64,000 bases of DNA, from the NCBI GenBank assembly GCA_963590415.1, contig CAVAPB010000006.1, forward strand, positions 1 to 64,000, given 5' to 3'. A model generated the notes under the pieces. The model was not told where the DNA came from and did no database searches. It worked only from the letters and a program-made list of their open reading frames with translations. The stretch is from Fimenecus sp963590415 (GTDB lineage Bacteria > Bacillota > Clostridia > Oscillospirales > Acutalibacteraceae). Made by a program: the position numbers and the translations under genes. Positions 1 to 7,279 of this stretch are shown here, in pieces. Positions within the stretch are counted from its first letter, which is position 1; every line of letters starts with the position of its first letter.

Positions 1-374
1 CACGGAGCTTCGCCTCCTTTTCTTTCTCGCAGACAAAGGAGGATTGGTTAGTTACCCTGTAACTAACCAAGGGATATCCCTTGGCGATTTTTTTATTATC
101 ACAAAGATAGTGTTTGGGTATACTTTTACAATTCAGATTATAGCAAAAAGCTCCGCTTTTTGCAATAGCTACGGTATGCAGTTCGTTTTGAACATCCGTA
201 ATCTTGCCGAGGTACTCATCGGAAAGGAACTTTGTTATCGTTTACGATGCAGTTGCCATTATACTTCACTCGGCAGAGGGGGATGCCGTCCGAGGACACC
301 TCCAACCATCCGTTGCCGTCCATCTTGGTGTCATATCGAGCTTTGAGCCGTTTGGCTAATTCTTTCTGTAACAT
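1..374 (-). pseudogene. Frameshifted remnant of a small accessory protein, running off the left edge
   Basis: On the minus strand an ATG at 374, preceded by a good ribosome site (AAAGGAG), opens 52 codons that stop at 216-218. The product starts MLQKELAKRLKARYD and contains GWLEVSSDG. A shift to the +1 frame near 225 restores an open frame (SDEYLGKITDVQNELHTVA and onward) to the window edge. The simplest reading is a gene broken by a one-base insertion. The first part resembles, from memory only, small proteins carried by integrative conjugative elements of Clostridia; no function can be assigned. A sequencing error or programmed shift is not excluded. Confidence 0.45.
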
Positions 375-401
375 ATATTCTCCTTTACCAAAATAGATAT
401 G

Positions 402-434
402 AAAAAACGCACAGAATTTAATATCTGTGCGTTT
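402..434 (-). terminator. Rho-independent terminator, minus strand
   Basis: An 11-bp perfect stem (AAACGCACAGA at 405-415 with its complement at 424-434) is followed on the minus strand by a run of six T. It lies just upstream of the minus gene that begins at 374, so it would end any minus transcript entering from the right. Confidence 0.6.
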
Positions 435-604
435 ATGTAATAATTACGAGGTGTTATGTCAGAGTTCGAATCCATACACGAATGGAAAACAGCGGTTTTA
501 TATCTACGAAATTGGTTAGTGAAATTTTGCCGTATAAATGACGAAAACCCCGATAAAAGGCAGGCTCACATAGGGACACTTTTAAAGAGTGACCGATTGA
601 GAGA

Positions 605-648
605 AACACAAACCCCGCAGAGGTCAAAAACTCTGCGGGGTTTGTGTT
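605..648. terminator. Strong 18-bp hairpin, probable terminator
   Basis: Perfect 18-bp inverted repeat (605-622 with 631-648), GC-rich at the loop end and AT-rich at the base. There is no credible gene between it and the left-edge gene: the short open frames at 454-666 on both strands lack ribosome sites and family features. It insulates the sigma-factor operon to its right from the left. Confidence 0.55.
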
Positions 649-746
649 ATTTATAGATATTTTCAAATCGGAAGTAAAATATTCTGTATTTGGATTTATA
701 TGACCTGCGGATAAAGACTATTAAAATATTAATTGCGTCGAAAATA

Positions 747-775
747 TGGAAATAGTTATCCCAATATGCTATAAT
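747..775 (+). promoter_or_regulatory. Predicted sigma-A promoter of the ECF sigma operon
   Basis: An extended -10 (TGC followed by TATAAT at 770-775) sits 17 bp after a weak -35 (TGGAAA, 747-752), about 80 bp upstream of the sigma-factor start. Autoregulation by the encoded ECF sigma cannot be judged from one sequence. Confidence 0.45.
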
Positions 776-855
776 TATAACGAAAGCGACGATATCGCAT
801 CAAATCACCCGACAAAATGGTGATCCCAATCGTTATACATACAGGAGGAAAAAAT

Positions 856-1350
856 ATGCCGGAAAATTCGCAGCGTACGGGCGAATGGTTCGAGGCATTC
901 TATGAACGGAATTATAAGCTGGTGTATCGGCTCTGCTTTACCTATATGAAAAATCAGGCAGAAGCCGAGGACTGCACAGAGGATGTATTCGTTAAAGTGT
1001 TGACAGGAGATTTCGCTTTTAATGATGAAACGCACGAGAAGAAGTGGCTGACGGTAACCGCCATCAATCTCTGCAAAGACCGATTAAAGCACTGGTGGCG
1101 AAAGCAGGTCACGCCTATTGACGAAGCAACCGAAATTCCGGATGAGAATACCGCACCCATAGACGAAACCCTTGAGATCGTTAAAAAATTGCCCACCAAA
1201 TACAAGGATGTTATTTATCTGCATTACTATATGGACTACAAGACAGATGAGATCGCAGAAATGCTCAAAAAGCCGCCCTCTACGATTCGCAATCATTTGC
1301 GGGAAGCGAGAGAGCTACTCAGGCGGCAGATAGGAGGTTTTGAGCCGTGA
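856..1350 (+). CDS. ECF-family RNA polymerase sigma factor
   Basis: A 164-residue sigma-70 factor of the extracytoplasmic-function group. Region 2 occupies roughly residues 10-75 (YKLVYRLCFTYMKNQAEAED, then the tryptophan-bearing EKKWLTVTAINLCKDR helix). Region 4 is the C-terminal helix-turn-helix (KLPTKYKDVIYLHYY ... STIRNHLREARELL), which reads the -35 element. The start at 856 is chosen because AGGAGG lies 7 bp upstream; an in-frame ATG at 817 has no ribosome site. The stop overlaps the GTG of the next gene (GTGA), giving translational coupling to a membrane anti-sigma-like protein, the standard ECF arrangement. The downstream acyltransferase cassette is a candidate target. Family certain; regulon inferred. 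Confidence 0.9.
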   Translation: MPENSQRTGEWFEAFYERNYKLVYRLCFTYMKNQAEAEDCTEDVFVKVLTGDFAFNDETHEKKWLTVTAINLCKDRLKHWWRKQVTPIDEATEIPDENTAPIDETLEIVKKLPTKYKDVIYLHYYMDYKTDEIAEMLKKPPSTIRNHLREARELLRRQIGGFEP

Positions 1351-1988
1351 GCGAAAAGAAAATCAAAGAATCTATCGACGCTATCGAGCCGGAAGTCGGT
1401 GCGAAAGAGCGGATGTATCAGAACATTATGAAAAAAGCACAGCAGGCAACTCTGACGGAAAAGCCTGCCGAGCCGAAAAAGAAACCGATTCCATTTGTGC
1501 GCTATGCGTTGCCCATTGCCGCCTGTCTCTGCTTGGTGATGATCGGCGTGGCGAAATTCCTTCCCGGCAACACGCCGATGCACCCCGATGAAAGCAATGT
1601 GCAGGGCGGAAATCCGTTTGTGGAAGTGGAAAACGCAGAGGCGTTCAAGGCACTTTCTGTCACGCTGGATGCTCCGGAGGGGGCGCAGGAAACTTCCTAT
1701 GCAATTATAGACGGTAAGATCGCAGAAATTCAATTTGAGCTGGATGGAAAAAGCTACCTTGCCCGTGCTTCTGCACAGGAGGGCGACTTCTCCGGGTTGA
1801 ACGGCAAAGATCGTTCGCAGGAAACGATAGACGCAAAAAACAATGCCGTGTTGACCGAAGTACAAACAGACTTGCGCTCCTATTACAAGATCGTTTGGAC
1901 AAACGGAAAAATCAACTATTGCTTGTACGGCACGGACGGGGCGGATAAATCCCAAGTTCTTGCCGTCTATGAGTCGCTGAAAAAATAA
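1347..1988 (+). CDS. Membrane-anchored anti-sigma-like protein
   Basis: A 213-residue protein starting at GTG inside the stop of the ECF sigma gene. Residues 1-48 are hydrophilic and charged (a likely sigma-binding cytoplasmic part), one transmembrane helix spans about 52-70 (YALPIAACLCLVMIGVAKFL), and the rest is outside the membrane, where a signal could be sensed. There is no recognisable zinc-binding HxxxCxxC anti-sigma motif. Its role as the anti-sigma factor is inferred from order, coupling and topology, not sequence family. It is followed directly by a terminator, so sigma and partner form a two-gene unit. Confidence 0.7.
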   Translation: MSEKKIKESIDAIEPEVGAKERMYQNIMKKAQQATLTEKPAEPKKKPIPFVRYALPIAACLCLVMIGVAKFLPGNTPMHPDESNVQGGNPFVEVENAEAFKALSVTLDAPEGAQETSYAIIDGKIAEIQFELDGKSYLARASAQEGDFSGLNGKDRSQETIDAKNNAVLTEVQTDLRSYYKIVWTNGKINYCLYGTDGADKSQVLAVYESLKK

Positions 1989-1993
1989 ACATG

Positions 1994-2034
1994 AAAATGT
2001 CGGAAGAAATTTTGAAATTCTTCCGACATTTTTT
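1994..2034 (+). terminator. Terminator after the sigma/anti-sigma pair
   Basis: A 15-bp perfect stem (1994-2008 with 2018-2032) running into a T-rich stretch, 6 bp after the anti-sigma stop codon. Confidence 0.75.
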
Positions 2035-2138
2035 ATTTCCCGGTCGTTATATATACAGAAGCGTAAAAAACGGCGGCGCAGCGTACGAGCGCTGCCGAAC
2101 GCTTCCACAACAATAACCTTCAAAGGAGCTAACCTACT

Positions 2139-2807
2139 ATGAAAATCAAAAAAATCGCACTGATCCTGCTATCCCTCGTTATGGCATTCAGTATCGTAGC
2201 TTGCGGTAAAGCAACAGATAACAAAAAAACGGATGACAACGGTAATGGAAATACCATCATTGCTGCCACCCCTGCCGAGATCGAGCAGAAGATCGCCGAT
2301 GCCGTCGGCAAGGATAACTATCTCTGCGACACCGACATCGACAAGGACTGGCTGCAAAACAGCTTTCAGCTGGATATGAGCAAGGTAGACAGCTATGTGG
2401 CCAAGCAGAATTCTATCAGCAGCGTAAATCCTGACACGGTCATTGTTCTTAAAGTCAAGGACGGATATGCCGATGAAGCGGTAAAAGCATTAAACACAAG
2501 CTTTGCACAGGTGGTTGACTATATCCGTCAGTATCCGTTTGGTACTGCCAAGGTCTTGAACGCAAGAATCTATCAGAGCGGAAACTATGTAATGTATATT
2601 CTCTCCGGTGCAAGCTATGACGGCGAAGACAGCGAAGCCGAAAGCAAGTTGGCAGTTTCTGAATACGCAAAGATTGATGAAGCAGTTAAGAGCGTTTTGG
2701 GGACACTTCCGAATAATTCTGCTGTTGTTCCTGAGGATGACGGAAGTGCAGGCGGTTTGATCACTTCTGACGATGACGGCGATATCCCTATGCTCGGAGG
2801 AAACTAA
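2139..2807 (+). CDS. DUF4358-type lipoprotein
   Basis: A 222-residue secreted lipoprotein. The signal peptide ends in a lipobox (SIVAC, lipidated Cys22), followed by a polar linker. The body (residues about 42-190) looks like DUF4358, a family seen beside MBOAT O-acyltransferases in Firmicutes. The C-terminus is acidic and Gly/Asp-rich, ending in MLGGN. The start has the ribosome site AAAGGAG 10 bp upstream. It lies 3 bp before the MBOAT gene, so the two are co-transcribed. It probably works outside the membrane with the acyl-transfer system; the biochemical role of the family is unknown. Confidence 0.7.
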   Translation: MKIKKIALILLSLVMAFSIVACGKATDNKKTDDNGNGNTIIAATPAEIEQKIADAVGKDNYLCDTDIDKDWLQNSFQLDMSKVDSYVAKQNSISSVNPDTVIVLKVKDGYADEAVKALNTSFAQVVDYIRQYPFGTAKVLNARIYQSGNYVMYILSGASYDGEDSEAESKLAVSEYAKIDEAVKSVLGTLPNNSAVVPEDDGSAGGLITSDDDGDIPMLGGN

Positions 2808-2810
2808 AAA

Positions 2811-4205
2811 ATGGTGTTCTCCAGTCTGACATTTTTACTGTGGTTTTTGCCTTGTGTACTGCTGGTGTATTTCCTCGTTCCTAAGAAAGCAAAAAATGCA
2901 ATTCTCTTTGCGTTCAGCCTGCTGTTTTATGCGTGGGGCGAACCGATATATGTCGGGCTGATGATCTTCTCCACCGTCCTCGACTACTGCTGCGGTCGGG
3001 CGGTGGAGAGGTATCGGGGAACACCGAAGGCAAAGATTGGGCTTCTTGTTTCCGTGATCGTAAATTTAAGCCTGCTGTGTCTGTTTAAGTACACCGATTT
3101 CCTCCTCGGCACAGTAAACGGCATTTTCGGGTGCAATATCCCGCTTCTGAATTTACCTTTGCCTATCGGTATTTCCTTTTATACCTTCCAAACGATGAGC
3201 TACACGATAGATGTCTATCGGGGCGATGCCAAAGTACAGAATAACATCATCTCCTTCGGGACGTATGTATCCCTGTTTCCACAGCTCATTGCCGGACCTA
3301 TCGTGCGCTATCAGACCATTGCCGACCAAATTGACGAGCGCACCCACTCCTTTGACAAATTCGGTGAAGGTGTCAAGCGCTTCGTCTGCGGACTTGGGAA
3401 AAAAGTTCTGCTTGCCAATAATATCGGGCTTCTGTGGAACACCATTTCCGGTAGCAGCGAATTGTCCGTCGTTTCGGCGTGGCTTGGGATCGTCGCATTC
3501 GCTTTTCAGATCTATTTTGACTTTTCCGGCTACTCGGATATGGCCATCGGTCTGGGAAAGATGTTCGGCTTCGACTTTCTCGAAAACTTCGACCATCCCT
3601 ATTGCTCTGAGAGTGTTACGGAATTCTGGCGGCGCTGGCATATCTCTATGGGAACTTGGTTCCGGGACTATGTATATATCCCCTTGGGCGGCAACCGAAA
3701 AGGGCTTGCCGTTCAGCTTCGGAACATTGCTATCGTGTGGCTGCTCACCGGCTTCTGGCACGGAGCAAGCTGGAACTATGTGCTGTGGGGCGTGTACTTC
3801 GGCCTGGTGCTGATACTCGAAAAATTCTTCCTGCTGGATAAGCTCAAAAAAGCTCCTGCGTTTGTCGGACATATTTATGCGCTGCTGTGTGTCACTGTCG
3901 GTTGGGTGCTGTTCGCCTTTGAAGATTTCGGAGCGGGCTTTGCCTATCTGAAAACAATGTTCGGCGGAGCGGTGTTCTGTAATTCCACGGCACTCTATCA
4001 GCTCCTGTCCTATATGCCGCTGCTCATTTTGTGTACTGTTGCTGCAACGCCCATCGGTGCAAAGCTCTATCACAAGCTGAATGAGAAATGCAGCACGGGA
4101 CTGATGGCAACCGCCGATGTGACCGGTATCGCCACCGTAGTGTGCCTGTCCGTGGCCTATCTCATCAGCGGGTCCTATAACCCATTTCTGTATTTTCGTT
4201 TTTAA
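2811..4205 (+). CDS. MBOAT-family O-acyltransferase (AlgI-like)
   Basis: A 464-residue polytopic membrane protein of the membrane-bound O-acyltransferase family, like AlgI and DltB, which moves acyl groups across the membrane onto an extracellular glycan or wall polymer. Hallmarks are PLPIGISFYTFQTMSYTID, the EFWRRWHISMGTWFRDY motif with His277, and the catalytic TGFWHGASWN with His317. About ten membrane helices are apparent. It is coupled to the preceding lipoprotein and followed 14 bp later by a DHHW protein. That pairing is typical of AlgI/AlgJ-style polysaccharide acetylation. The acceptor polymer is not revealed by the window. Confidence 0.9.
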   Translation: MVFSSLTFLLWFLPCVLLVYFLVPKKAKNAILFAFSLLFYAWGEPIYVGLMIFSTVLDYCCGRAVERYRGTPKAKIGLLVSVIVNLSLLCLFKYTDFLLGTVNGIFGCNIPLLNLPLPIGISFYTFQTMSYTIDVYRGDAKVQNNIISFGTYVSLFPQLIAGPIVRYQTIADQIDERTHSFDKFGEGVKRFVCGLGKKVLLANNIGLLWNTISGSSELSVVSAWLGIVAFAFQIYFDFSGYSDMAIGLGKMFGFDFLENFDHPYCSESVTEFWRRWHISMGTWFRDYVYIPLGGNRKGLAVQLRNIAIVWLLTGFWHGASWNYVLWGVYFGLVLILEKFFLLDKLKKAPAFVGHIYALLCVTVGWVLFAFEDFGAGFAYLKTMFGGAVFCNSTALYQLLSYMPLLILCTVAATPIGAKLYHKLNEKCSTGLMATADVTGIATVVCLSVAYLISGSYNPFLYFRF

Positions 4206-4219
4206 GGAGGAATGCCGAA

Positions 4220-5326
4220 ATGCGCAATAAAATCATTACTTCTGTATTTTGCCTGCTTTTGGTCGTCGGCGTTCTCTCCGGTTTTCTTGTGCCGGACAAA
4301 TATTATTCTGAAAGCGAGAAAAGAACGCTGACACAGAAAGACGCAATTTCCATTGCTGATTTTTCCAGCGGCAAAATGGGAACGGAGATCGAAAAATATC
4401 TTTCCGACCAGTTCCCTCTGCGGGACAGCTGGATTACCGTCAAGACACTTACCGAGCGGCTCAGCGGCAAAACCGAAATCTCCGATGTTTATTTCGGCAA
4501 GGACGGCTATCTGATCGACGCCTTCACCGGCTATAATCAAAAGCAATTTTCGGCCAACATCAATGCCCTTGCGAAATTATCGGAAACGACGAAAGCCGCC
4601 GGTATTCCAATGCAAGTAATGCTCGTACCAACGGCTGCACAGATTCTTTCCGACAAGCTGCCTGCCTATGCACCGAACCTTGACCAAAAGGCGCTGTTGG
4701 ACTTCGCCAATGCGCAGGGATTGGACACCGTGAATGTGTTCGATATCCTATCGGAACATAAGGACGAGTACATCTACTACAAGACCGACCATCATTTTAC
4801 GAGCCTTGGTGCCTACTACTGCTATGCTGTGTGGATGCAGGCACAGGGAAAAACAGCTCAGCCGCTTTCCGCTTGGCAGAGCCAAGAGCTGTGCAATAAT
4901 TTCCGTGGTACTACCTATAACAAGGTCAACTATCCCTTTGCCCCTTATGATACCATCACCGCTTACTACAAAACGCTGACGCATACCGTGGGCTATAACG
5001 GCGGCAATTATGTGACGGACAGCATTTACGAGCGGAAATATCTCAGCGGAAAAGACCAATATGCTACTTTTCTAAACTCCAACCAGTCTACCACTGTCGT
5101 TTCCGGCTCCGGCGAGGGCAAGCTGCTGATTCTGAAAGACTCCTACGCCAACTGCTTTTCGCAGTTTGTGATCGACGACTACGCCGAAACCCATTTGATC
5201 GACCTGCGCTTCTATAAGGACTCTGTAACGGACTACATCGAGGAAAACGGCATCACGCAGGTGTTGGTGCTTTACAACATCCCCAATTTTGCACAGGATA
5301 CTGCAATCACTAAAACTGTGAGGTGA
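4220..5326 (+). CDS. DHHW-family (AlgX/AlgJ-like) extracellular acetylation protein
   Basis: A 368-residue protein with an N-terminal membrane anchor or signal (residues 5-24) and a large extracellular domain. The signature TDHHFTS (Asp190, His191, His192) and the downstream KDSYANC (Ser308) match the SGNH-hydrolase-like fold of DHHW proteins, which hand acetyl groups from the MBOAT to the polymer. The expected DHHW ends in F here (DHHF). The ribosome site AAGGAGG precedes the start. With the DUF4358 and MBOAT genes it forms a three-gene export-acetylation cassette. Confidence 0.8.
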   Translation: MRNKIITSVFCLLLVVGVLSGFLVPDKYYSESEKRTLTQKDAISIADFSSGKMGTEIEKYLSDQFPLRDSWITVKTLTERLSGKTEISDVYFGKDGYLIDAFTGYNQKQFSANINALAKLSETTKAAGIPMQVMLVPTAAQILSDKLPAYAPNLDQKALLDFANAQGLDTVNVFDILSEHKDEYIYYKTDHHFTSLGAYYCYAVWMQAQGKTAQPLSAWQSQELCNNFRGTTYNKVNYPFAPYDTITAYYKTLTHTVGYNGGNYVTDSIYERKYLSGKDQYATFLNSNQSTTVVSGSGEGKLLILKDSYANCFSQFVIDDYAETHLIDLRFYKDSVTDYIEENGITQVLVLYNIPNFAQDTAITKTVR

Positions 5327-5348
5327 GCGAATATATTTTAGGAAAACC

Positions 5349-5549
5349 TTGTTTGGTTTCTCGTCAACAGAAGTTATAGAGTATATCTCAAGGCTTGAAA
5401 AACAGCTATATGAAAGAAAAGAAGCTGTCCAAGAGTTGGAACATACCGTCCGTATACTGGAATTTGAAAAGGGAGATTTGGAGCAAAAGCTCCGCATTGC
5501 GAATGAAATCTCTCAATACAGAGCACAGGGACAAATTACTGAAATATAA
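5349..5549 (+). CDS. Short coiled-coil protein, possibly the tail of a truncated gene
   Basis: A 66-residue open frame from TTG with no convincing ribosome site. Residues 8-60 are a heptad-like, Glu/Lys/Leu-rich coiled coil (YISRLEKQLYERKEAVQEL). It starts 22 bp after the DHHW gene. It may be a small accessory protein or the 3' remnant of a larger mobile-element gene fused here by recombination. No family recognised. Confidence 0.35.
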   Translation: MFGFSSTEVIEYISRLEKQLYERKEAVQELEHTVRILEFEKGDLEQKLRIANEISQYRAQGQITEI

Positions 5550-5744
5550 GCGTGCAAACCGACACCGGAATTAAAACTGTAACAAAACACTATGAATAGA
5601 AACGGGATCGCACGATCCTGTTTCTGTTTCGAAAATATATACTGCGGCAGGCAGAGGATCTCACCGTCCTTTGCCTGTTTTCTTTTTGCGAGTAATCCCC
5701 TCGCAGAAATTTGAACATCCTGTAAATTCTTTGTTTTTCAGGCG

Positions 5745-5950
5745 CTCAACCGCATTAGTTTTTGCCATGAAAAGTGAGGGGATAAATTTTCAGCGCATAG
5801 CCAAGTATAGTTTTTCCTTTGGACAAGTGAGAGAAGATTTTGGTTGTAGCCTATATAATTTTTTCCTTTGAATAAGTGTAGGAATAAAATTTTTGGTTGT
5901 ACCTACTGCGTTTTTTCGGCTTAAAAAGTAGAGGGGGAAATTACATAACC
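5745..5950 (+). repeat. About four imperfect tandem repeats upstream of the HTH gene
   Basis: Four units of about 45-52 bp share a core of a T-run, a short C/T stretch, AAGTG or AAGTA, a purine-rich GAGGGGA-like block, then TTTTGGTTGTACC in the middle two. Cores of the units lie near 5755-5800, 5808-5858, 5860-5912 and 5915-5950. They end just before the ribosome site of the helix-turn-helix gene. The layout suggests iterons or an operator for that protein. The rest of the 5550-5973 gap holds only a short inverted repeat near 5605-5625. Confidence 0.5.
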
Positions 5951-5973
5951 ATTCGAAAGGAGTTGGTGCAGAT

Positions 5974-6294
5974 ATGATTGCGGCCATGCAAAAAGAAAAT
6001 ATCAAGGAGGAAAAAGTGACAGAAAAATTTTCAATCATCTCAAACAGAATAAGTGACTACCGATTAAAGCCGAGAGATTACGCCGTCTACTACTGCCTTG
6101 TAAAACACAGCGATAAAAACGGCGTCTGCTTTCCGTCACGGCGGCTGATTGCCGAGGAGTGTTGCATTGACAAAAAGACTGTTGACGCAGCGATCCGAAG
6201 TCTTGAAAAAGCAGAGCTTGTGAAAAAGAAAAAGCGCCGCAGGCAGGACGGATCGAACACAAGCAACACCTACACGGTCAAGTTATTTCGGTAG
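5974..6294 (+). CDS. Helix-turn-helix protein of a mobile element
   Basis: A 106-residue protein with a winged helix-turn-helix: RDYAVYYCLVKHSDKNGVCFPS then RRLIAEECCIDKKTVDAAI, the same style as plasmid and element replication or control proteins (HTH_36-like). Two starts are possible: ATG at 5974 with AAAGGAG 12 bp upstream, or GTG at 6016 directly after a near-perfect AAGGAGG, giving 92 residues. The repeats immediately upstream are its likely binding site. It could be a replication initiator-like or transfer-control protein; this is not resolved. Confidence 0.65.
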   Translation: MIAAMQKENIKEEKVTEKFSIISNRISDYRLKPRDYAVYYCLVKHSDKNGVCFPSRRLIAEECCIDKKTVDAAIRSLEKAELVKKKKRRRQDGSNTSNTYTVKLFR

Positions 6295-6885
6295 TGTAAT
6301 TTTTTCGTACAGGGTGGTGTAAGAAACGGTATTGCAAAACTATACCCATAGAACTAAACCCACTGAGTATATATTACAGCAGAAGAAAGAAATAAGGCGG
6401 CGAACTCTTCCCTCTGCCGAAACAGCAGCAGAAAACGCCCTGTGTGCAGAGCAAGTGAAAAATCGAGCAAACACCCGACCGAGCCGCACAAAGGCAAAAT
6501 ACGGCGCTGTAAACGGCGTGTACGCCCATTTTTTCTTTTCTGCCGTGGAACTGAAAGTTCTGCATAAATCAGCCGTTGTTTTTGAGGAATTACACCTTAT
6601 TCCGCAAAAAACGCAGCGGTACGAAAACAAGCAGGAGAAAGCCGAGGGGTTGCGCTGCTTCCCCTCGGCGGCTCACGGCGGACGGCAACGCCGACCGCAA
6701 GGGGCTTTGTGCGATATTTTGAAGCTGCTTATAAAACTACGGTTTAGGGGTTGCTCCAATTTTATCCTCGCTGATTTAGGGGTTGCACTTTTTTCAGCGG
6801 AAATAGCGGCGTAAAAAGAAACATTCCGGTCCCGTTTTGGGCGGAATGTAAAAATACCAAACAGCCTTACGGCGGAAAGGAATCT
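6295..6885. other. 590-bp stretch without a convincing gene
   Basis: An open frame at 6332-6814 starts at TTG without a ribosome site and has no family features, so it is not called. Visible structure: a 12-bp direct repeat TTTAGGGGTTGC at 6743-6754 and 6775-6786 (period 32), a GC-rich palindromic block near 6660-6705, and a hairpin around 6820-6848 (ACATTCCG with its complement). The repeated block recalls the purine-rich repeats at 5745-5950. A structured RNA or a transfer origin is possible but unproven. Confidence 0.4.
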
Positions 6886-7182
6886 ATGGAAAATACAGAT
6901 AAAAACACTTTCAAAAATATGATGGGAAAATTCGCTGTTCTGCCGGAAAATAATATAAAAATACAATCGGACGATGAGTTTGATTCTAAAACTTTCAGGT
7001 GTCTGCAGCGAAGGACATTTCACAGTGTTTCCGAAAATAAAATGGTGCAGAGCAAAAAATATCGGATCGGGCGCATGAACTATATTGTCAATTCCTGCTT
7101 TGAAATCAAGCCGCAAAATACGGTTGACGACGGTATCCGATACCTTCTCGGAATGGAAATGCAGGACGGTAAGGTTTCTTAA
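6886..7182 (+). CDS. TnpW-like transposon-encoded small protein
   Basis: A 98-residue protein with a good ribosome site (GGAAAGGA). The C-terminal half, KKYRIGRMNYIVNSCFE followed by a short amphipathic helix, resembles TnpW, a small protein of unknown function encoded next to large serine recombinases in Tn4451-like elements. The N-terminal 50 residues are less typical. Its place just upstream of the recombinase supports this assignment. Confidence 0.6.
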   Translation: MENTDKNTFKNMMGKFAVLPENNIKIQSDDEFDSKTFRCLQRRTFHSVSENKMVQSKKYRIGRMNYIVNSCFEIKPQNTVDDGIRYLLGMEMQDGKVS

Positions 7183-7279
7183 AAAATCGTCTGGACTTTT
7201 CAACCGATTGAGAGTATATTGAGGTTGCGGAAATCCTCCGCAGCTCTCAATCGGTTTGGCTGAAAACAAGGAGGGTAAC

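Noticed and set aside
44..346. Plus-strand 100-codon frame at the left edge
   Set aside because: Antisense to a frameshifted minus-strand gene that has a better ribosome site and more protein-like composition.
454..666. Short overlapping frames on both strands near 450-660
   Set aside because: No ribosome sites; the region is dominated by an 18-bp terminator-like palindrome.
1293..2123. 276-codon minus-strand frame opposite the anti-sigma gene
   Set aside because: Rich in Arg/Phe/His/Cys, typical of antisense artefacts; the plus strand has coupled genes and ribosome sites.
6332..6814. 160-codon open frame in the mobile element
   Set aside because: TTG start without ribosome site, low-complexity product, no family features, and internal nucleotide repeats explain its composition.
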